From Microthrixaceae bacterium (GTDB lineage: Bacteria; Actinomycetota; Acidimicrobiia; Acidimicrobiales; Microtrichaceae), in assembly GCA_027493675.1 (NCBI GenBank), contig JAOSKI010000001.1, positions 248,001-312,000 of the forward strand: 64,000 bases of DNA, read 5' to 3'. Positions 1 through 11,039 of the stretch are shown here, piece after piece. The translations under genes and the position numbers were made by a program. Position 1 is the first letter of the stretch, and every line of letters begins with the position of its first letter. The notes under the pieces are model-generated. The model did no database searches, had not been told where the DNA came from, and saw only the letters and a program-made list of their open reading frames with translations.

Positions 1-1
1 A

Positions 2-220
2 CTCGGAGCGCGTCCGTTGCGCCGGGCGATCCAGCGGCTCGTCGAGGATCCGCTCTCGGAGCGCCTGCTCTGGAAGGAGTTCCGCGCCGGACAGATCATC
101 GAGGTCGGCGTGGAGCCCGATCCGGAGGCCGACGGCGAGCTCCACATCGTGTTCACCGGCCGGGAAGGTTTCGTGCCGCCGCCGGTCGAGGAGCTCGAGG
201 CTGCCGCTTCGGCCGACTGA
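2..220 (+). CDS. clpC: ATP-dependent Clp protease ATP-binding subunit ClpC, C-terminal end (5' truncated by window)
   Basis: C-terminal sequence RRAIQRLVEDPLSERLLWKEFRAGQIIEV typical of ClpC/ClpB C-terminal domain; runs off the left edge. Confidence 0.85.
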   Translation, partial: LGARPLRRAIQRLVEDPLSERLLWKEFRAGQIIEVGVEPDPEADGELHIVFTGREGFVPPPVEELEAAASAD

Positions 221-237
221 ACAGATTCGGATCACTT

Positions 238-989
238 GTGATGCTCAGGGTCCGGGTGGTCGCATTGTGCCTGGGCATGCTGTCGGCGGTCGGCTGTCGT
301 ACGACCGTGCAGGTGAGCATCGAGTCCGATGAAACCGCCGGCGGTGAGATCGAGGTCGCGGTCGAGCTCGACGCCGAAGCGCTCGAGGCTCTCGGTGGTT
401 CGGAGGCAATCGAGACCGACGACCTCGATGGGACGACCTGGGTCATGGGAAGGGCCGGGCCGACCGACGGCGGGGGCTTCCGGCTGGAGGCGCGCCGCGC
501 TTTCGTCGGCGCGCAGGACCTGCAGGCGGGCCTCGATGAGTTGACGGGTCCGGGCGTCTTCAGCGACGTGGTCTCGGTTGCGGACCACGGGTTCGCACGC
601 ACCGATTCGGAGTTGTCCGTGGCGGCGTCGGTCACGGGCGACCTGACGCAGTTCTCCGACGGCGCGCTGACCGAGACGCTGGGTGGTCTGCCCTTGGGGT
701 ACACCCCGAGGAGTTGGCGTACATGGGAGCGGACGAACCGGGCGCCGCAAGGATGACAGTGGTTGTGCAGGTCCCAGGAGGGGAACCCGACGAGGTCACA
801 CTCGAGTTGGGCTCTGGTGAGGCAGAGTCCGCGAGCGTCACCTCGACGGTCAGTGACCGCGACCTGGGAGCGCTGTTGTCCGCAGTCGTGGGAGCGGTGC
901 TGGCGGTCCTCGGGCTGGTCCTGTTGGGCGTGCTGTTGGTCCGTCGACGTCGGAAGCGGCCCGGCGGGGATGTCACAGCCGCGGTCTAG
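238..989 (+). CDS. LppM-like lipoprotein/membrane protein with C-terminal TM helix (frameshifted)
   Basis: N-terminal lipobox-like ...MLSAVGC; second ORF 714-989 ends in TM helix plus RRRRKRP; two frames join near 700-760. Confidence 0.55.
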
Positions 990-998
990 GTTGCCCGG

Positions 999-2370
999 AT
1001 GAGTCGAATCCGTTCGGTGTTCCGTTGTGAATCCTGCGATGCCGAAGAACCCAAGTGGGCGGGCCGCTGCGGTACCTGCGGTGAGTGGAACAGCCTCGTC
1101 GAAAGGGTCAGCCACGCACCTCGTGTGGGTGGCGGCCCGGACGTGTCGGGGTGCGAGGCGCAGCCTCTGGCGATCACCGACGTGCTCGTGGACGGGTCCA
1201 AGGCTGTGCCGACCGGCCTTGCGGAACTGGATCGCGTGTTGGGAGGTGGCCTGCTTCCTGGGAGTGCGACGCTTCTCGGTGGTGAACCGGGCGTGGGCAA
1301 GTCCACGCTCGTGCTCCAATACCCATGCGGCACAGGCGCGCGCCGGCGCGAGCTGCGCCTACGTGACCGGAGAGGAGTCGGTTCACCAGGTCGCGTCGCG
1401 GGCCCGTCGCCTTGATGCGTTGCAGCAACGGATCACGCTGTTGCCTGACACGTCGCTTCCCCGCCTGCTCGACCGACTGGGCACCGACACGCCGAGGGTG
1501 TGTGTGGTCGATTCGATCCAGACGATCCACGATCCAGCTTCGGGATCGTCCCCCGGATCGATCACCCAGGTCCGCGACTGCGCGCACCAGCTCGTAGCTG
1601 CAGCCAAGGATCTCAGGATCACCATGGTTCTCGTAGGCCACGTCACCAAGGAAGGTGCTCTGGCCGGGCCGAGGGTGCTGGAGCACATCGTCGATACCGT
1701 GCTCACCCTCGATGGCGATCGCCACGGCGAACTGCGGATCCTGCGTGCAGCGAAGCACCGGTTCGGCTCCACCCAGGAGATCGGCCTGTTTGCGATCACC
1801 GGGGCCGGGTTCATCTCGGTGGACGACCCTTCGGAGATGTTCCTGGCCGACCGTCGTCCCGGCATCCCTGGGTCCGTCGTGGTGCCCGCCCTCGATGGTC
1901 GGCGCCCCATGCTGGTCGAGGTGCAGGCACTCGTCGCCAGGACGCAGCTGCCCCAGGCGCGCCGGTCGGCGCAAGGTCTTGACGGTGGCCGGCTCAACCT
2001 CTTGTTGGCGGTACTCGCACGTCGGATGGAGATCCCCACTTCCGGGTCTGGACGTCTACGCGATGGCGGTCGGGGGAGTGAGGATCTCCGAACCGGGTGC
2101 GGATCTTGCTCTGTGCGCAGCGGTGACCTCATCGATCACGAACGTCGCAGCCGCGGAGCGGATGGTCCTCTTCGGCGAGGTGGGCCTGGGAGGGGAACTC
2201 CGTCGCGTCGCGCGGATGGAACAACGCCTCGGCGAAGCCGCCCGGCACGCTTCACCACCGCGGTGGTGCCGAGGTCGGCTCCCCGTAGCCATCCCGACAT
2301 CGAGGTGTTGGCGGTTCCTTCGCTCGACGCCGCGCTGACAGTAGCCGGGGTTGTTCCAGATGACATGTGA
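999..2370 (+). CDS. radA: DNA repair protein RadA/Sms (composite of frameshifted ORFs)
   Basis: N-terminal zinc finger FRCESCDAEEPKWAGRCGTCGEWNSL, Walker A GGEPGVGKSTL, VDSIQTIHDP, GHVTKEGALAGPRVLEHIVDTVL. Confidence 0.93.
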
Positions 2371-2441
2371 GGGAACCTCCCGGGCAACCTCATCCCGAAG
2401 TTACGACCCGCAGCCGGTCTGCTTACCCGTACACTGAGCCC

Positions 2442-3515
2442 GTGGCAGAGCGTCGCAGTCAGGAGCTGATGAGCGCCCTCGCCCAGGTCGCGCCCGGTCG
2501 GCCTTTGCGAGAGGGCCTCGACCGGATTCTGAAAGCCGGCATGGGAGCGCTCATAGTGATCGGCGATGGTCCTGAGGTGCTCAACATCTCCTCGGGTGGG
2601 TTCCTCGTCAACGCAGCGTTCTCACCGCAGCGGCTTTCCGAGCTCGCGAAGACCGATGGTGCGATCGTGTTGACACCCGACTCCACCTACATAGCGCGCG
2701 CGAACGTGCACCTGGTTCCCAACCCCAACGTCCCCACCGAGGAGACCGGAACCCGTCACCGCACAGCGGAACGCGTGGCACGCAGCATCGGTGTTCCGTG
2801 CATCTCGGTGTCAGAGGACATGGCGGTGGTGACGGTCTACACGAGTCACGATCGCTACCAACTTGAGCCGATCCCATCCATCCTCAATCGCTGCAACCAG
2901 GCCCTGCAGACCCTCGAACGCTACAAGGCACGTCTGGACGAGGAGTCGACCAGCCTCACAGCGCTCGAGGTGGAGGACCAGGTGATGCTGCGCGACGTGG
3001 TGAGCCTCCTTCAGCGTGCCGAGCTCGTGGCGCGCATCAGCGAGGAGATCGAGCAGTACCTGGTCGAGCTGGGAACCGACGGCCGCCTGGTGGGGCTCCA
3101 GCTCAGGGAGTTGATGGCGGGAGTCGAAGACGAGCGCCGGCTCGTCGTGCTCGACTACCTCCAGCCGGATGCCTCCTGGGACCTCGAGCAGGCCATCGAG
3201 ACGCTTTCGGAGATCGGGGTGGAGGACCTCCTCGACCAGGAGGCGGTGGCCCAGGCGCTGCACCTCGCAGGTCAGACCGACGACCTGGATTCGTCCATAC
3301 AGCCCGCGGGTCACCGGATGTTGGCTCGGATCCCACGCCTGCCCGATGGAATCGCCGATCAGCTCGTTGCGCACTGCGGCACCCTGGAGAAGCTGTCGCG
3401 GAGCACCGTGGAGGAGCTCGCCGCGATCCCGGGTGTGAGCGAGCACCTTGCCCGAACGGTCAAGGACGCTCTGGCGCGGATCGCCGAGTCGTCGATCCTG
3501 GACCGCTACAGCTGA
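2442..3515 (+). CDS. disA: DNA integrity scanning diadenylate cyclase DisA
   Basis: Intact ORF with DAC motifs DGAIVLT and GTRHRTAERVA; HhH-like C-terminus; adjacent to radA. Confidence 0.95.
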   Translation: MAERRSQELMSALAQVAPGRPLREGLDRILKAGMGALIVIGDGPEVLNISSGGFLVNAAFSPQRLSELAKTDGAIVLTPDSTYIARANVHLVPNPNVPTEETGTRHRTAERVARSIGVPCISVSEDMAVVTVYTSHDRYQLEPIPSILNRCNQALQTLERYKARLDEESTSLTALEVEDQVMLRDVVSLLQRAELVARISEEIEQYLVELGTDGRLVGLQLRELMAGVEDERRLVVLDYLQPDASWDLEQAIETLSEIGVEDLLDQEAVAQALHLAGQTDDLDSSIQPAGHRMLARIPRLPDGIADQLVAHCGTLEKLSRSTVEELAAIPGVSEHLARTVKDALARIAESSILDRYS

Positions 3516-3578
3516 CGGTTCCTTCTCTGGGCGTCGGTCGGCCGCTCCAGCGCAGGTGGTCGCGGCTACCGTCGCGGC

Positions 3579-4262
3579 GTGCACACCGAACTCGCTTCAG
3601 GAACCCCCGCATATGTCGTCGAACAGAGCGGCGCGAAGCGCGCGGTGGTGGTGATCCCCGACATATGGGGACTACGGGAGCTGTTCTCCGAGATGTGCGA
3701 GGACCTCTCTGCGACCACAGGGTGGTCGGTGGGTGCGTTCGATCCCTTCGGTGGGGCCGACCTTCCACCGGCGGATCATCCCGAGGGATTCGAGCGCAGG
3801 GTCGAGGCGCTGAAGGTGTTGGACGACGGGAGCTTGCTCGGTGGCGCAGTTGCGACAGCCGGCGCGATGGGATGCGATACGGCGGGTCTGATCGGGTTCT
3901 GCATGGGCGGCATGTATGCGCTCAAGGCGTCTGCCACTGGACGCTTCGATCGGATCGGTGCGTTCTACGGGATGATCACCGTGCCTGATGAGTGGTCGGG
4001 CCCCGGGCAGCGTCAACCGCTCGAGGCACTCCTGCGCAGAGGGGATGCCCAGGTGATGGCCGTGGTGGGAACAGCGGACGCCTGGACACCGCCCGATGCG
4101 GTGAGCCGGCTCGAGGCTGTGGGGGTGCAGGTGATCCGATACGAAGGAGCGGAGCACGGCTTCGTGCACGACCCGGACAGGCCCACGCACCGCCCGGACG
4201 ACGCAGCCGATGCCTGGAGGCGGGTCATCGCGTTCATCGGTGGAGCATCAGTGGCCGATTAG
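3579..4262 (+). CDS. Dienelactone hydrolase family protein
   Basis: Alpha/beta hydrolase features: IGFCMGGMYAL nucleophile motif, GTADAWTP, EGAEHGFVHD. Confidence 0.8.
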   Translation: MHTELASGTPAYVVEQSGAKRAVVVIPDIWGLRELFSEMCEDLSATTGWSVGAFDPFGGADLPPADHPEGFERRVEALKVLDDGSLLGGAVATAGAMGCDTAGLIGFCMGGMYALKASATGRFDRIGAFYGMITVPDEWSGPGQRQPLEALLRRGDAQVMAVVGTADAWTPPDAVSRLEAVGVQVIRYEGAEHGFVHDPDRPTHRPDDAADAWRRVIAFIGGASVAD

Positions 4263-4297
4263 GCGCCTCTGGCCCTGTGCCCCGGCCGCCCGAATCC

Positions 4298-4967
4298 TCA
4301 GTGTGAGCGGATCTCCAGCTCGCGGCGCTTCACGATGCGGTACATCGAGCCGTCCTGCTCGACCCATCCGAGCTTCAGGAAGCTTGCGATCGCCTTGTTC
4401 ACCCGCTCCCGTGACGCCCCGACCAGGCCTGCCAACTCCTCCTGGGTGATCGGTATCTCGAAGACGTCGTCGTCGCCTGCCAGGTCGAGGAGGTGCTTTG
4501 CGGTACGGCCGGTGACATCGAGGAAGAACGAGTCGGCAAGTGCCTCATCGGTTGCGCGGATCCGCTTGGACAGCATGCGCACGACCGACCACAGCAACTC
4601 GGGGCGGTCCTCCCAGATCAGGCGCAACACGGTGTAGGGCACTCTCACGACCACGCACCGCTCGAGCGCCCTGGCCTCCGCGGACCGACCTCCCTCGTCG
4701 AAGAGACCCATCTCTCCGAACAGGTCGCCCTTGGTCATGATGGCGACCATCGATTCGCGCCCGTCCACGCTCTTGTTGGATATGGCGATGCGTCCGCTGG
4801 CTATCACGTAGCAGGCATTGGCTTCCGCTCCCTCTTCGAACACCACGTCGTTGCGGGTCAGCTCGAGCAACCCGGCGGCCTCGCAAGAGCCGGGTGTGGT
4901 CGTCCTGGTCGAACAGCTCGAACAGCTCAACCTCGCGCAGCAGCAAGTTGTGGTCATCGGTGGTCAT
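4298..4967 (-). CDS. Crp/Fnr family transcriptional regulator (one frameshift near the N-terminus)
   Basis: cNMP-binding fold (GDLFGEMGLFDEGGRSAEARAL) and HTH_Crp (ITQEELAGLVGASRERVNKAIASFLKLGWV). Confidence 0.88.
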
Positions 4968-5206
4968 GGCGACCGCAGTCTAGGAGACGCCCTGAGGTGT
5001 CGGCGGCCAACTGCCGCAATCGCGGGGCTCTGCGGCGGCGGGACTGTTTCCGTTGGCGTTCGCCCGTGGCTGCTGTTCGTGGTCCCCCGGGTGCACGGGG
5101 ATGAAGCTGTCCGCTGATCCTCTAGGGTTCTCCGGGTGGGCAACCGGGTTGTGGGCCAGCGAACGTGACACACCCGGCGCCATCCCATGGGACCCGGCCA
5201 TCGAGC

Positions 5207-5856
5207 GTGGTCGACGAGGTCTGGTGTGTCGTGGTGGCGGCCGGATCGGGTCGACGGTTCGGGTCGGCCAAGCAGTTCGAGGCCCTGGGCCCGGAACGGG
5301 TGGTGGATCGTTCGGTTCGCATCGCGGCGGGATCGTGTGACGGCGTTGTGGTGGTCTTGCCGGGTGACGTGTTGCAGGGTGCTGACGGCCAAGTGCCACT
5401 TGCAGATGTGGTGGTAGGTGGGGGGGCTACGCGCACCGAGGTCGTCGCGGGCCGGCGTGGGTGCGGTTCCCCGGCCGGGCTGGGGTGATCCTGGTCCACG
5501 ACGCAGCACGGCCGCTTGCCGACTCGGGCGTGTTCGCTCGGGTGATCGATGCGGTCCGCTCCGGTGCTGCGGCCGTGGTCCTGGTGGTGGAGATCGCCGA
5601 CACCATCCGCGAGGTCGACGGGCCGGTGGTCGATCGCGATCGGCTCCGTGCTGTGCAGACGCCCCAGGGGTTCCGAGCGGCGGCAATCCGCGAGGCCCTG
5701 GACGACTGTGCCGATGCCACCGACGATGCCGGCGCTGTCGAGGCCGCAGGGTATGAGGTGCGGATGGTGGCAGGCGATCCGATCAACCGGAAGATCACCA
5801 CTCCGGCTGACCTACTCTTCGCAAGGGCTGTCGTGGGGCAGTCCGGGCAAGGCTGA
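5207..5856 (+). CDS. ispD: 2-C-methyl-D-erythritol 4-phosphate cytidylyltransferase (frameshifted)
   Basis: VVVAAGSGRRFGSAKQFEALG, VLVHDAARPLADSGVFARVIDAV, VQTPQGFRAAAI; followed by ispF. Confidence 0.92.
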
Positions 5857-5859
5857 GCG

Positions 5860-6386
5860 GTGGATCGTCAGGAGGCGGACGTGGATGTGAGGGTGGGCAA
5901 CGGGTTCGACATCCATGCGTTCTCCGCGGACGCTGGACGACAACTGGTGCTTGGTGGCGTGCGCTTCGAGGATCATCCGGGCCTGGAGGGTCATTCGGAT
6001 GCAGACGTGATCGCTCACGCGGTGGCCGAGGCGCTGCTCGGTGCAGCGGGTCTGGGGACCTCGGCTCGCACTTCCCCGACGACGACGACCGCTACCGTGG
6101 CGCCGACAGCCTGGAGCTGCTGCGCTTGGTCGTGCAGGAGGTGGCTGCAGCGGGTTGGAGGATCACGAACGTGGACTGCTCGGTGATAGCGGAGCGTCCC
6201 AAGCTCGCTCCGTACCGCGATCTGATCCAGGAGAACCTTGCCGGCGTGGTCGGGGCTCCGGTGTCGGTCAAGGGCCGGCGGGCCGAGGGCCTCGGCGCCC
6301 TCGGTCGTTGTGAGGGGATCGCGGCCATGGCATCCGCGTTGTTGGTGCGCGCTCGGGTGTCGAACGACACAGAGGCTGTGGCGTGA
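5860..6386 (+). CDS. ispF: 2-C-methyl-D-erythritol 2,4-cyclodiphosphate synthase (frameshifted)
   Basis: [69 protein letters not shown]. Confidence 0.93.
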
Positions 6387-7361
6387 GCGGAGACCGGAGA
6401 CGAACCGGTGGTCCCGGCTCGGGTCGTGGTGGTTCGTCGCGGTCGACCTCGGGCGGTCGCTCCCGCACTTCCAAGGGGTCTCCTGAGCGTAGGCCGCGCC
6501 GCTCGGGTGCAGGCAGCGGCGGCGCCGATGGCGGCCGGGCGAGCACTCCGCCCCGGGGTGGTGCCGGACGGCCGGGTGCCCCTCGTCGGAGCGGCGCGAA
6601 GTCACAACGGAAGCGGCCGGCGGGGCTGGACGGCACGCAGGTGGAGGGCCGTCAGGCCGTTCGCGAGCTCCTGTTGGCCGGTCGTAGGAACGTGATCGAG
6701 GTGTTCCTCAGCAACGACGCAGACCGTGTCGACATCGTCGAGGACATAGTCGGGCTCGCCGGGGAACTTCGAGTACCGCTACGCGCGGTGAGTCGTACCA
6801 AGCTCGATCACATGGCACGCACCGATTCCCCCAGGGTGTGGTGGCCATCGCCCAACAGCTGCCGGCCGAGGAGCTCGGCGTGTTGTGCAAGCGATCCGAT
6901 GCGCGAACCCCGTTCCTGCTGGCGCTCGACGGGGTGACCGACCCGGGAACCTCGGTGCGGTCATACGTATCGCCGAGTGTGCCGGGGTGACCGGAGTGGT
7001 GCTGCCGCGTCACAGAGCGGCCCACGTGACACCCACGGTCACGAAGGCTGCGGCGGGAGCAATCGAATACCTCCCGATGGCACTGGTGGCCGGCATTCCT
7101 GCCGCGATCGAGCAGATGCGTTCGCTGGGGGTCTGGGTGGTGGGCCTGGACTCCGGCGGGACGACGTCGATCCACGAGCTACCGGTGGCGGACGAACCGG
7201 TGTGCCTGGTGCTGGGAGCAGAAGGGAGGGGCTTGTCGAAGCTGGTCTCGCAACGCTGTGACGTGGTCGCGTCGATCCCGCTCCACGGCCGACTCGCCTC
7301 GCTCAACGTTGCGGCGGCCGGTGCAGTCGCCTGTTACGAGGTGGCCCGGCGTCGTTGCTGA
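6383..7361 (+). CDS. rlmB: 23S rRNA (guanosine-2'-O-)-methyltransferase RlmB/TrmH family (frameshifted)
   Basis: Basic GS-rich N-terminus, then GTQVEGRQAVRELLLAGRRNVIEV, NLGAVIRIAECAGVTGVVLPRHRAAHVTPTV, LGAEGRGLSKLV. Confidence 0.88.
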
Positions 7362-9876
7362 CGGTGCGTCGTTCGCATCGTGGCTGCAACGGCTCCGGCC
7401 CCGATCAGGATCAGGAACACAGCGAGGGTCACCATGGCGACGGTGTTGGAACCGGTGTAGGCGAGCTTGACCGGGGACGATACCGGTTGCTCCGAGGATG
7501 CGGGGATGCTCTCGCCTGTGCCGTCCCCACCGGTGTCGCCGGGTTGGGACGGGGTCGTGGGGTCGTCGTCGGTCTCGTCGGGTGCTGCCGGTGTGGCACT
7601 GCCAACGGTGACCTCGAAGGTCGTCGAGTCCGCAACCTCAACACCGTTGCTGAGGATGCGGGCGGAGCACACATAGGGTGCACCGGGAGTGAACCCGGAG
7701 ACCTTCACCGGGAAACTGCCCTGGGATGCGCTGGTGGGAGTGCCCTTGGTGGATTCACAGCCCACTGAGTAGGTGAGCTCGTTGCCGGCTCTCGCGTTCA
7801 GACCGCCATCCGGCGCCAGGCCCGTGGTGTCGAAGTCCACCAGTATGAAGTCCTTGCCGATCTCGGGCGGTTTGACCGTCACGGAGCCACATCCGAAGCA
7901 GACGTCGGCTGTGAAGCTCTCCTTTGGCGCGATGGTGATGAGGGTCGCTCCCTGGGTGATGGGGTCGGGGCCCTTGTCGCCCAGTTCCAGTGGGACTCCG
8001 TCGTACCACACGGCGTTGAAGAACACGCCTGTGGCACCCGTGTCGGGGATCACCGGAGCCACGTCGTCGGAGCCGCAGCCGACGAATGCGAGGGTCCATG
8101 TGCCGGTGGGTACGTCGCTGAAGGCGTACCTGCCGTCGGCGTCAGTCTGTACGAAGCGGACGTGGTCGAAGGGCAGGTACAGCGCCACGCACGCCTCGAG
8201 TGGTTCGCCCCTCACGTTGGTGATGCGCCCCGAGACCGTTCCGGTGCCTCCGGCGGTGGTGAGCTTCGCGTCGATGCTGTCGACGGTCGCGCCGGTGGAG
8301 ACCTCGACGGTCTTGGCAGAAGCGGGTTCAAGGCCTCCGCCCCACCACTGGGCCAGGTAGGTGCCCCCGGGGATCGGTGGTTCGGCGTTCTGATCGCCGC
8401 AGTCGACGAACTGCACCTTGTACTTGCACGCTTCGCGAGAGAGTGATCGAGTAGGTGCCGTCGGATCCGGTCTCCGCCATGCCACCGACGAAGCTGTCGG
8501 TCGTGGCCTGCACGCAGGTTCCCTCCAGTGGGGTGCCGCCTGTGTCGGTCACGGTGCCGGTGATCAGTGCCGCCGGCTGCAGTTGGACGTTCACGCCGGT
8601 TCGACTCTGGCCGGCTGTCAGCTCGATGGTGGTGGCGCGGTCGAAGCTGTCGCTGCCGCTGTACCACTGTTCCAGGTACGGTCCGGTGTCGTTGCAGTCC
8701 TCGAAGTTCACACGGTGGGTTCCCGGTGGGGAGGCGCTCGAGCTCGTAGTTCCCCGAGGCGTCGGTCTGGGCCCATCCGACGCTGTTCCAGTCGTCGTCG
8801 GTGCCGGTCACTGCCTGCACGCAGATGTTCGCGGCCGGCGCGCCGCCGGTACCGGTGACCTTGCCCGAGATGGTGGCGCCCAGCGTCATCTGCGCATCGA
8901 TCCCGTTGAGGGTGGTGCCCGGGCTGAGAGACAGATGCTGCGCGTCGTCTCGGTCTGTGACGCCGTCGTACCACTGGTCGGCATGCGTGGCCGGAGAGTT
9001 GCAGTCGTGGAACGACACCACAGTGGATACCGGCGGCAGACCACTGATCGAGTAGTTGCCGGACGCGTCGGTGTTGGCGCCGGCCAGGTGGTGGTCGTCG
9101 GGGTGCGGTGTCATGGCGTTCACGCAGACCTGGCTCAAGGGTGACGAGTCCTGATCCCGGACGTTGCCGGCGATGGTCGCTCCGTCGCCCAGTTGCGCAT
9201 CGATGCCTGTCACGAGGGTTCCGTTGGCCACCCGGAGGTCGAGGCTCTGAGCATCGGCCTCGAGGTACTCGTCGTTCCAGAACTCGGCTGCGTACTGAGC
9301 CGGGTAGCGGTTGTCGACGAAGCGGACTTTGTACTGGCCGTCTTTCACAGGGCCGGTGCGGTACTGGCCGTTGGAGTCGGTGTAGCCAGAGATGTAGTCG
9401 TTCGGTGGATCCTGTGGCTGGAGCTCCACTCGGATGTCCTGAAGTGGGCTGTTCGCCGTGTCGGTCACGGTGCCCGTCACCGACACACCAGGCACCATGT
9501 GCACGTCGGCAAGAGCGGTGTTGGCCTGGTCGGCCACGTTCACGAGGGCAGCGGTCGACTCGTCGGCTGCACCGAGGTACCACTGTGTGAGGTAGGTGGG
9601 TGCTGGATTGCAGTCCGAGAACTGCACGCGGTGCTGACCTGCCGGCACGTTGTCGATCAGGTAGGTGCCGCCGGGGCCGGTCATGGTGCCGGTCACGTTC
9701 TGCGCGTAGACGCAGACGCCGCCGAGCGGCATGCCCTGGTCATCGAGGACCGTCCCGGAGATCGATCCGGTGCCCGGATCCGATGATGCGGCTGGTGGAG
9801 CTCCGAACGTGACGCACGATGCGATCACCGCTGTCGCTGCGACGGCCCGGCCGAGAAGAGAGCGGTTCCAATCCAT
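7334..9876 (-). CDS. Secreted surface protein with about six Cna-B/carboxypeptidase-regulatory-like repeats and a C-terminal LAYTG sorting signal (frameshifted)
   Basis: Signal peptide at 9876; repeats GSISGTVLDDQGMPLGGVCV / VSVTGTVTDTANSPLQDIRV / ATIAGNVRDQDSSPLSQVCV / ATISGKVTGTGGAPAANICV / ALITGTVTDTGGTPLEGTCV / GTVSGRITNVRGEPLEACV; C-term LAYTG-TM helix-RTTHRQQRRRATS. Confidence 0.75.
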
Positions 9877-10087
9877 GCGTCACGGATCGGCAGGTCCGCA
9901 CCGGATTGTTAGCTCCGCTGCGTGGATGTGGTGTCGTCGTCGGTCCGATCGCCACATCCCGTGTCCTGCGCCGCGGTTCCCATCGACGGGTTCGTGCCTT
10001 GATGGATGCTCCGCCGCTCGACCACGGCGGCCGCACTCACAGCCGGGCACGCTGCGTTGTGGCTTGTGGCGTGACCACTGCGAGACT

Positions 10088-10697
10088 ATGGCCATGTCCG
10101 CTGAGCCTGTCCACGACGAGACCTTCGAGGCCCGCAGGGCGCGGCTCCTGGAGATCGTGATTGATCGCGCACTGACCACCTTCGACGAACCCCGCGAATT
10201 GGCTTCGGGTGAGATGAGCAGGGACTTCATCGACGCCAAGCGGGGACTCAGCCGGGGGCGCCGATCTCTGTCTGGCCTGTGAGGTGATCGCAGAGATGAT
10301 CGCAGACGCCGGGATCGGGTTCGACGCAGTGGGGGGTTTGACTCTTGGGGCCGACCAGTTCTCCCACGGTGTGGCCGCATGCCTCGACGACGACCATGAA
10401 TGGTTCGTGGTGCGCAAGAAGCCCAAGGGTCGCGGCACCGATCAGCTCGTCGAGGGGGCTGTCCTCGGTCCGGGCACCCGGGTGCTCCTCGTGGACGATG
10501 TGGTGACCACGGGTGGGTCGATCCGACAGGCGTATCGCCATGTGGTCGATACCGGAGCGGTCGTCGTGGCAGCGGTGACGCTGGTCGACAGGGGCGAGGT
10601 GGCAGCGTCGTTCTTCGCTGCCGAGGAGGTCGTGTACCGCCCGGTGTTCACCTACCGCGACCTCGGCATCGAGCCGGTCGGATCCGGTCGCGTGTAG
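10088..10697 (+). CDS. pyrE: Orotate phosphoribosyltransferase (one frameshift)
   Basis: FVVRKKPKGRGTDQLVEGA and PRPP-binding loop RVLLVDDVVTTGGSIRQAY. Confidence 0.85.
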
Positions 10698-10722
10698 TCA
10701 CCGGATTGAACCGGATCGAATC

Positions 10723-10748
10723 GCCGGTGATCCCCTGGGATCACCGGC
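10723..10748. terminator. Hairpin downstream of pyrE-like gene
   Basis: gccggtgatcc-cctg-ggatcaccggc, 11-bp perfect arms just after the stop codon. Confidence 0.5.
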
Positions 10749-10825
10749 TGCCTGACGTGAGGGAGCCCGCTCGCCCTCGGCTGGAGTCCTCACATCAGGC
10801 AGGAGTCAGGTCGTCCGGGGGACGA

Positions 10826-11017
10826 TCAGAGGATGCCGAGCAGGCGCAGGATCGACAGGATCGCCGAGATGTCACTCAAGGTGCATCCGGAGCTGATCAC
10901 TGCCGTGCCGCCGACCACTCCGGCGAGAGCCGAGACTCGGGCCACACGGCGGGCTCGCCGTGAGCGATCTGTTGCCTCTGCAACAACGGTGGTGTCGATG
11001 GTGGTATGCGTGTTCAT
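10826..11017 (-). CDS. Small (63 aa) hypothetical membrane/lipoprotein-like peptide
   Basis: MNTHTTIDTTVVAEATDRSRRARRVARVSALAGVVGGTAVISSGCTLSDISAILSILRLLGIL: basic N-region, hydrophobic stretch, Cys. Confidence 0.4.
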   Translation of the reverse strand: MNTHTTIDTTVVAEATDRSRRARRVARVSALAGVVGGTAVISSGCTLSDISAILSILRLLGIL

Positions 11018-11039
11018 GTGAACCCCCTCACAAAGTCGG

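Noticed and set aside
153-1319. Long minus-strand ORF (388 aa) opposite the lipoprotein/radA start
   Set aside because: High-GC antisense ORF with low-complexity Arg/Pro composition and no recognisable motif; the plus strand carries radA.
1174-1974. Minus-strand ORF (266 aa) opposite radA
   Set aside because: Antisense shadow of radA codons.
2811-3584. Minus-strand ORF (257 aa) opposite disA
   Set aside because: Antisense to an intact conserved gene; no supporting motif.
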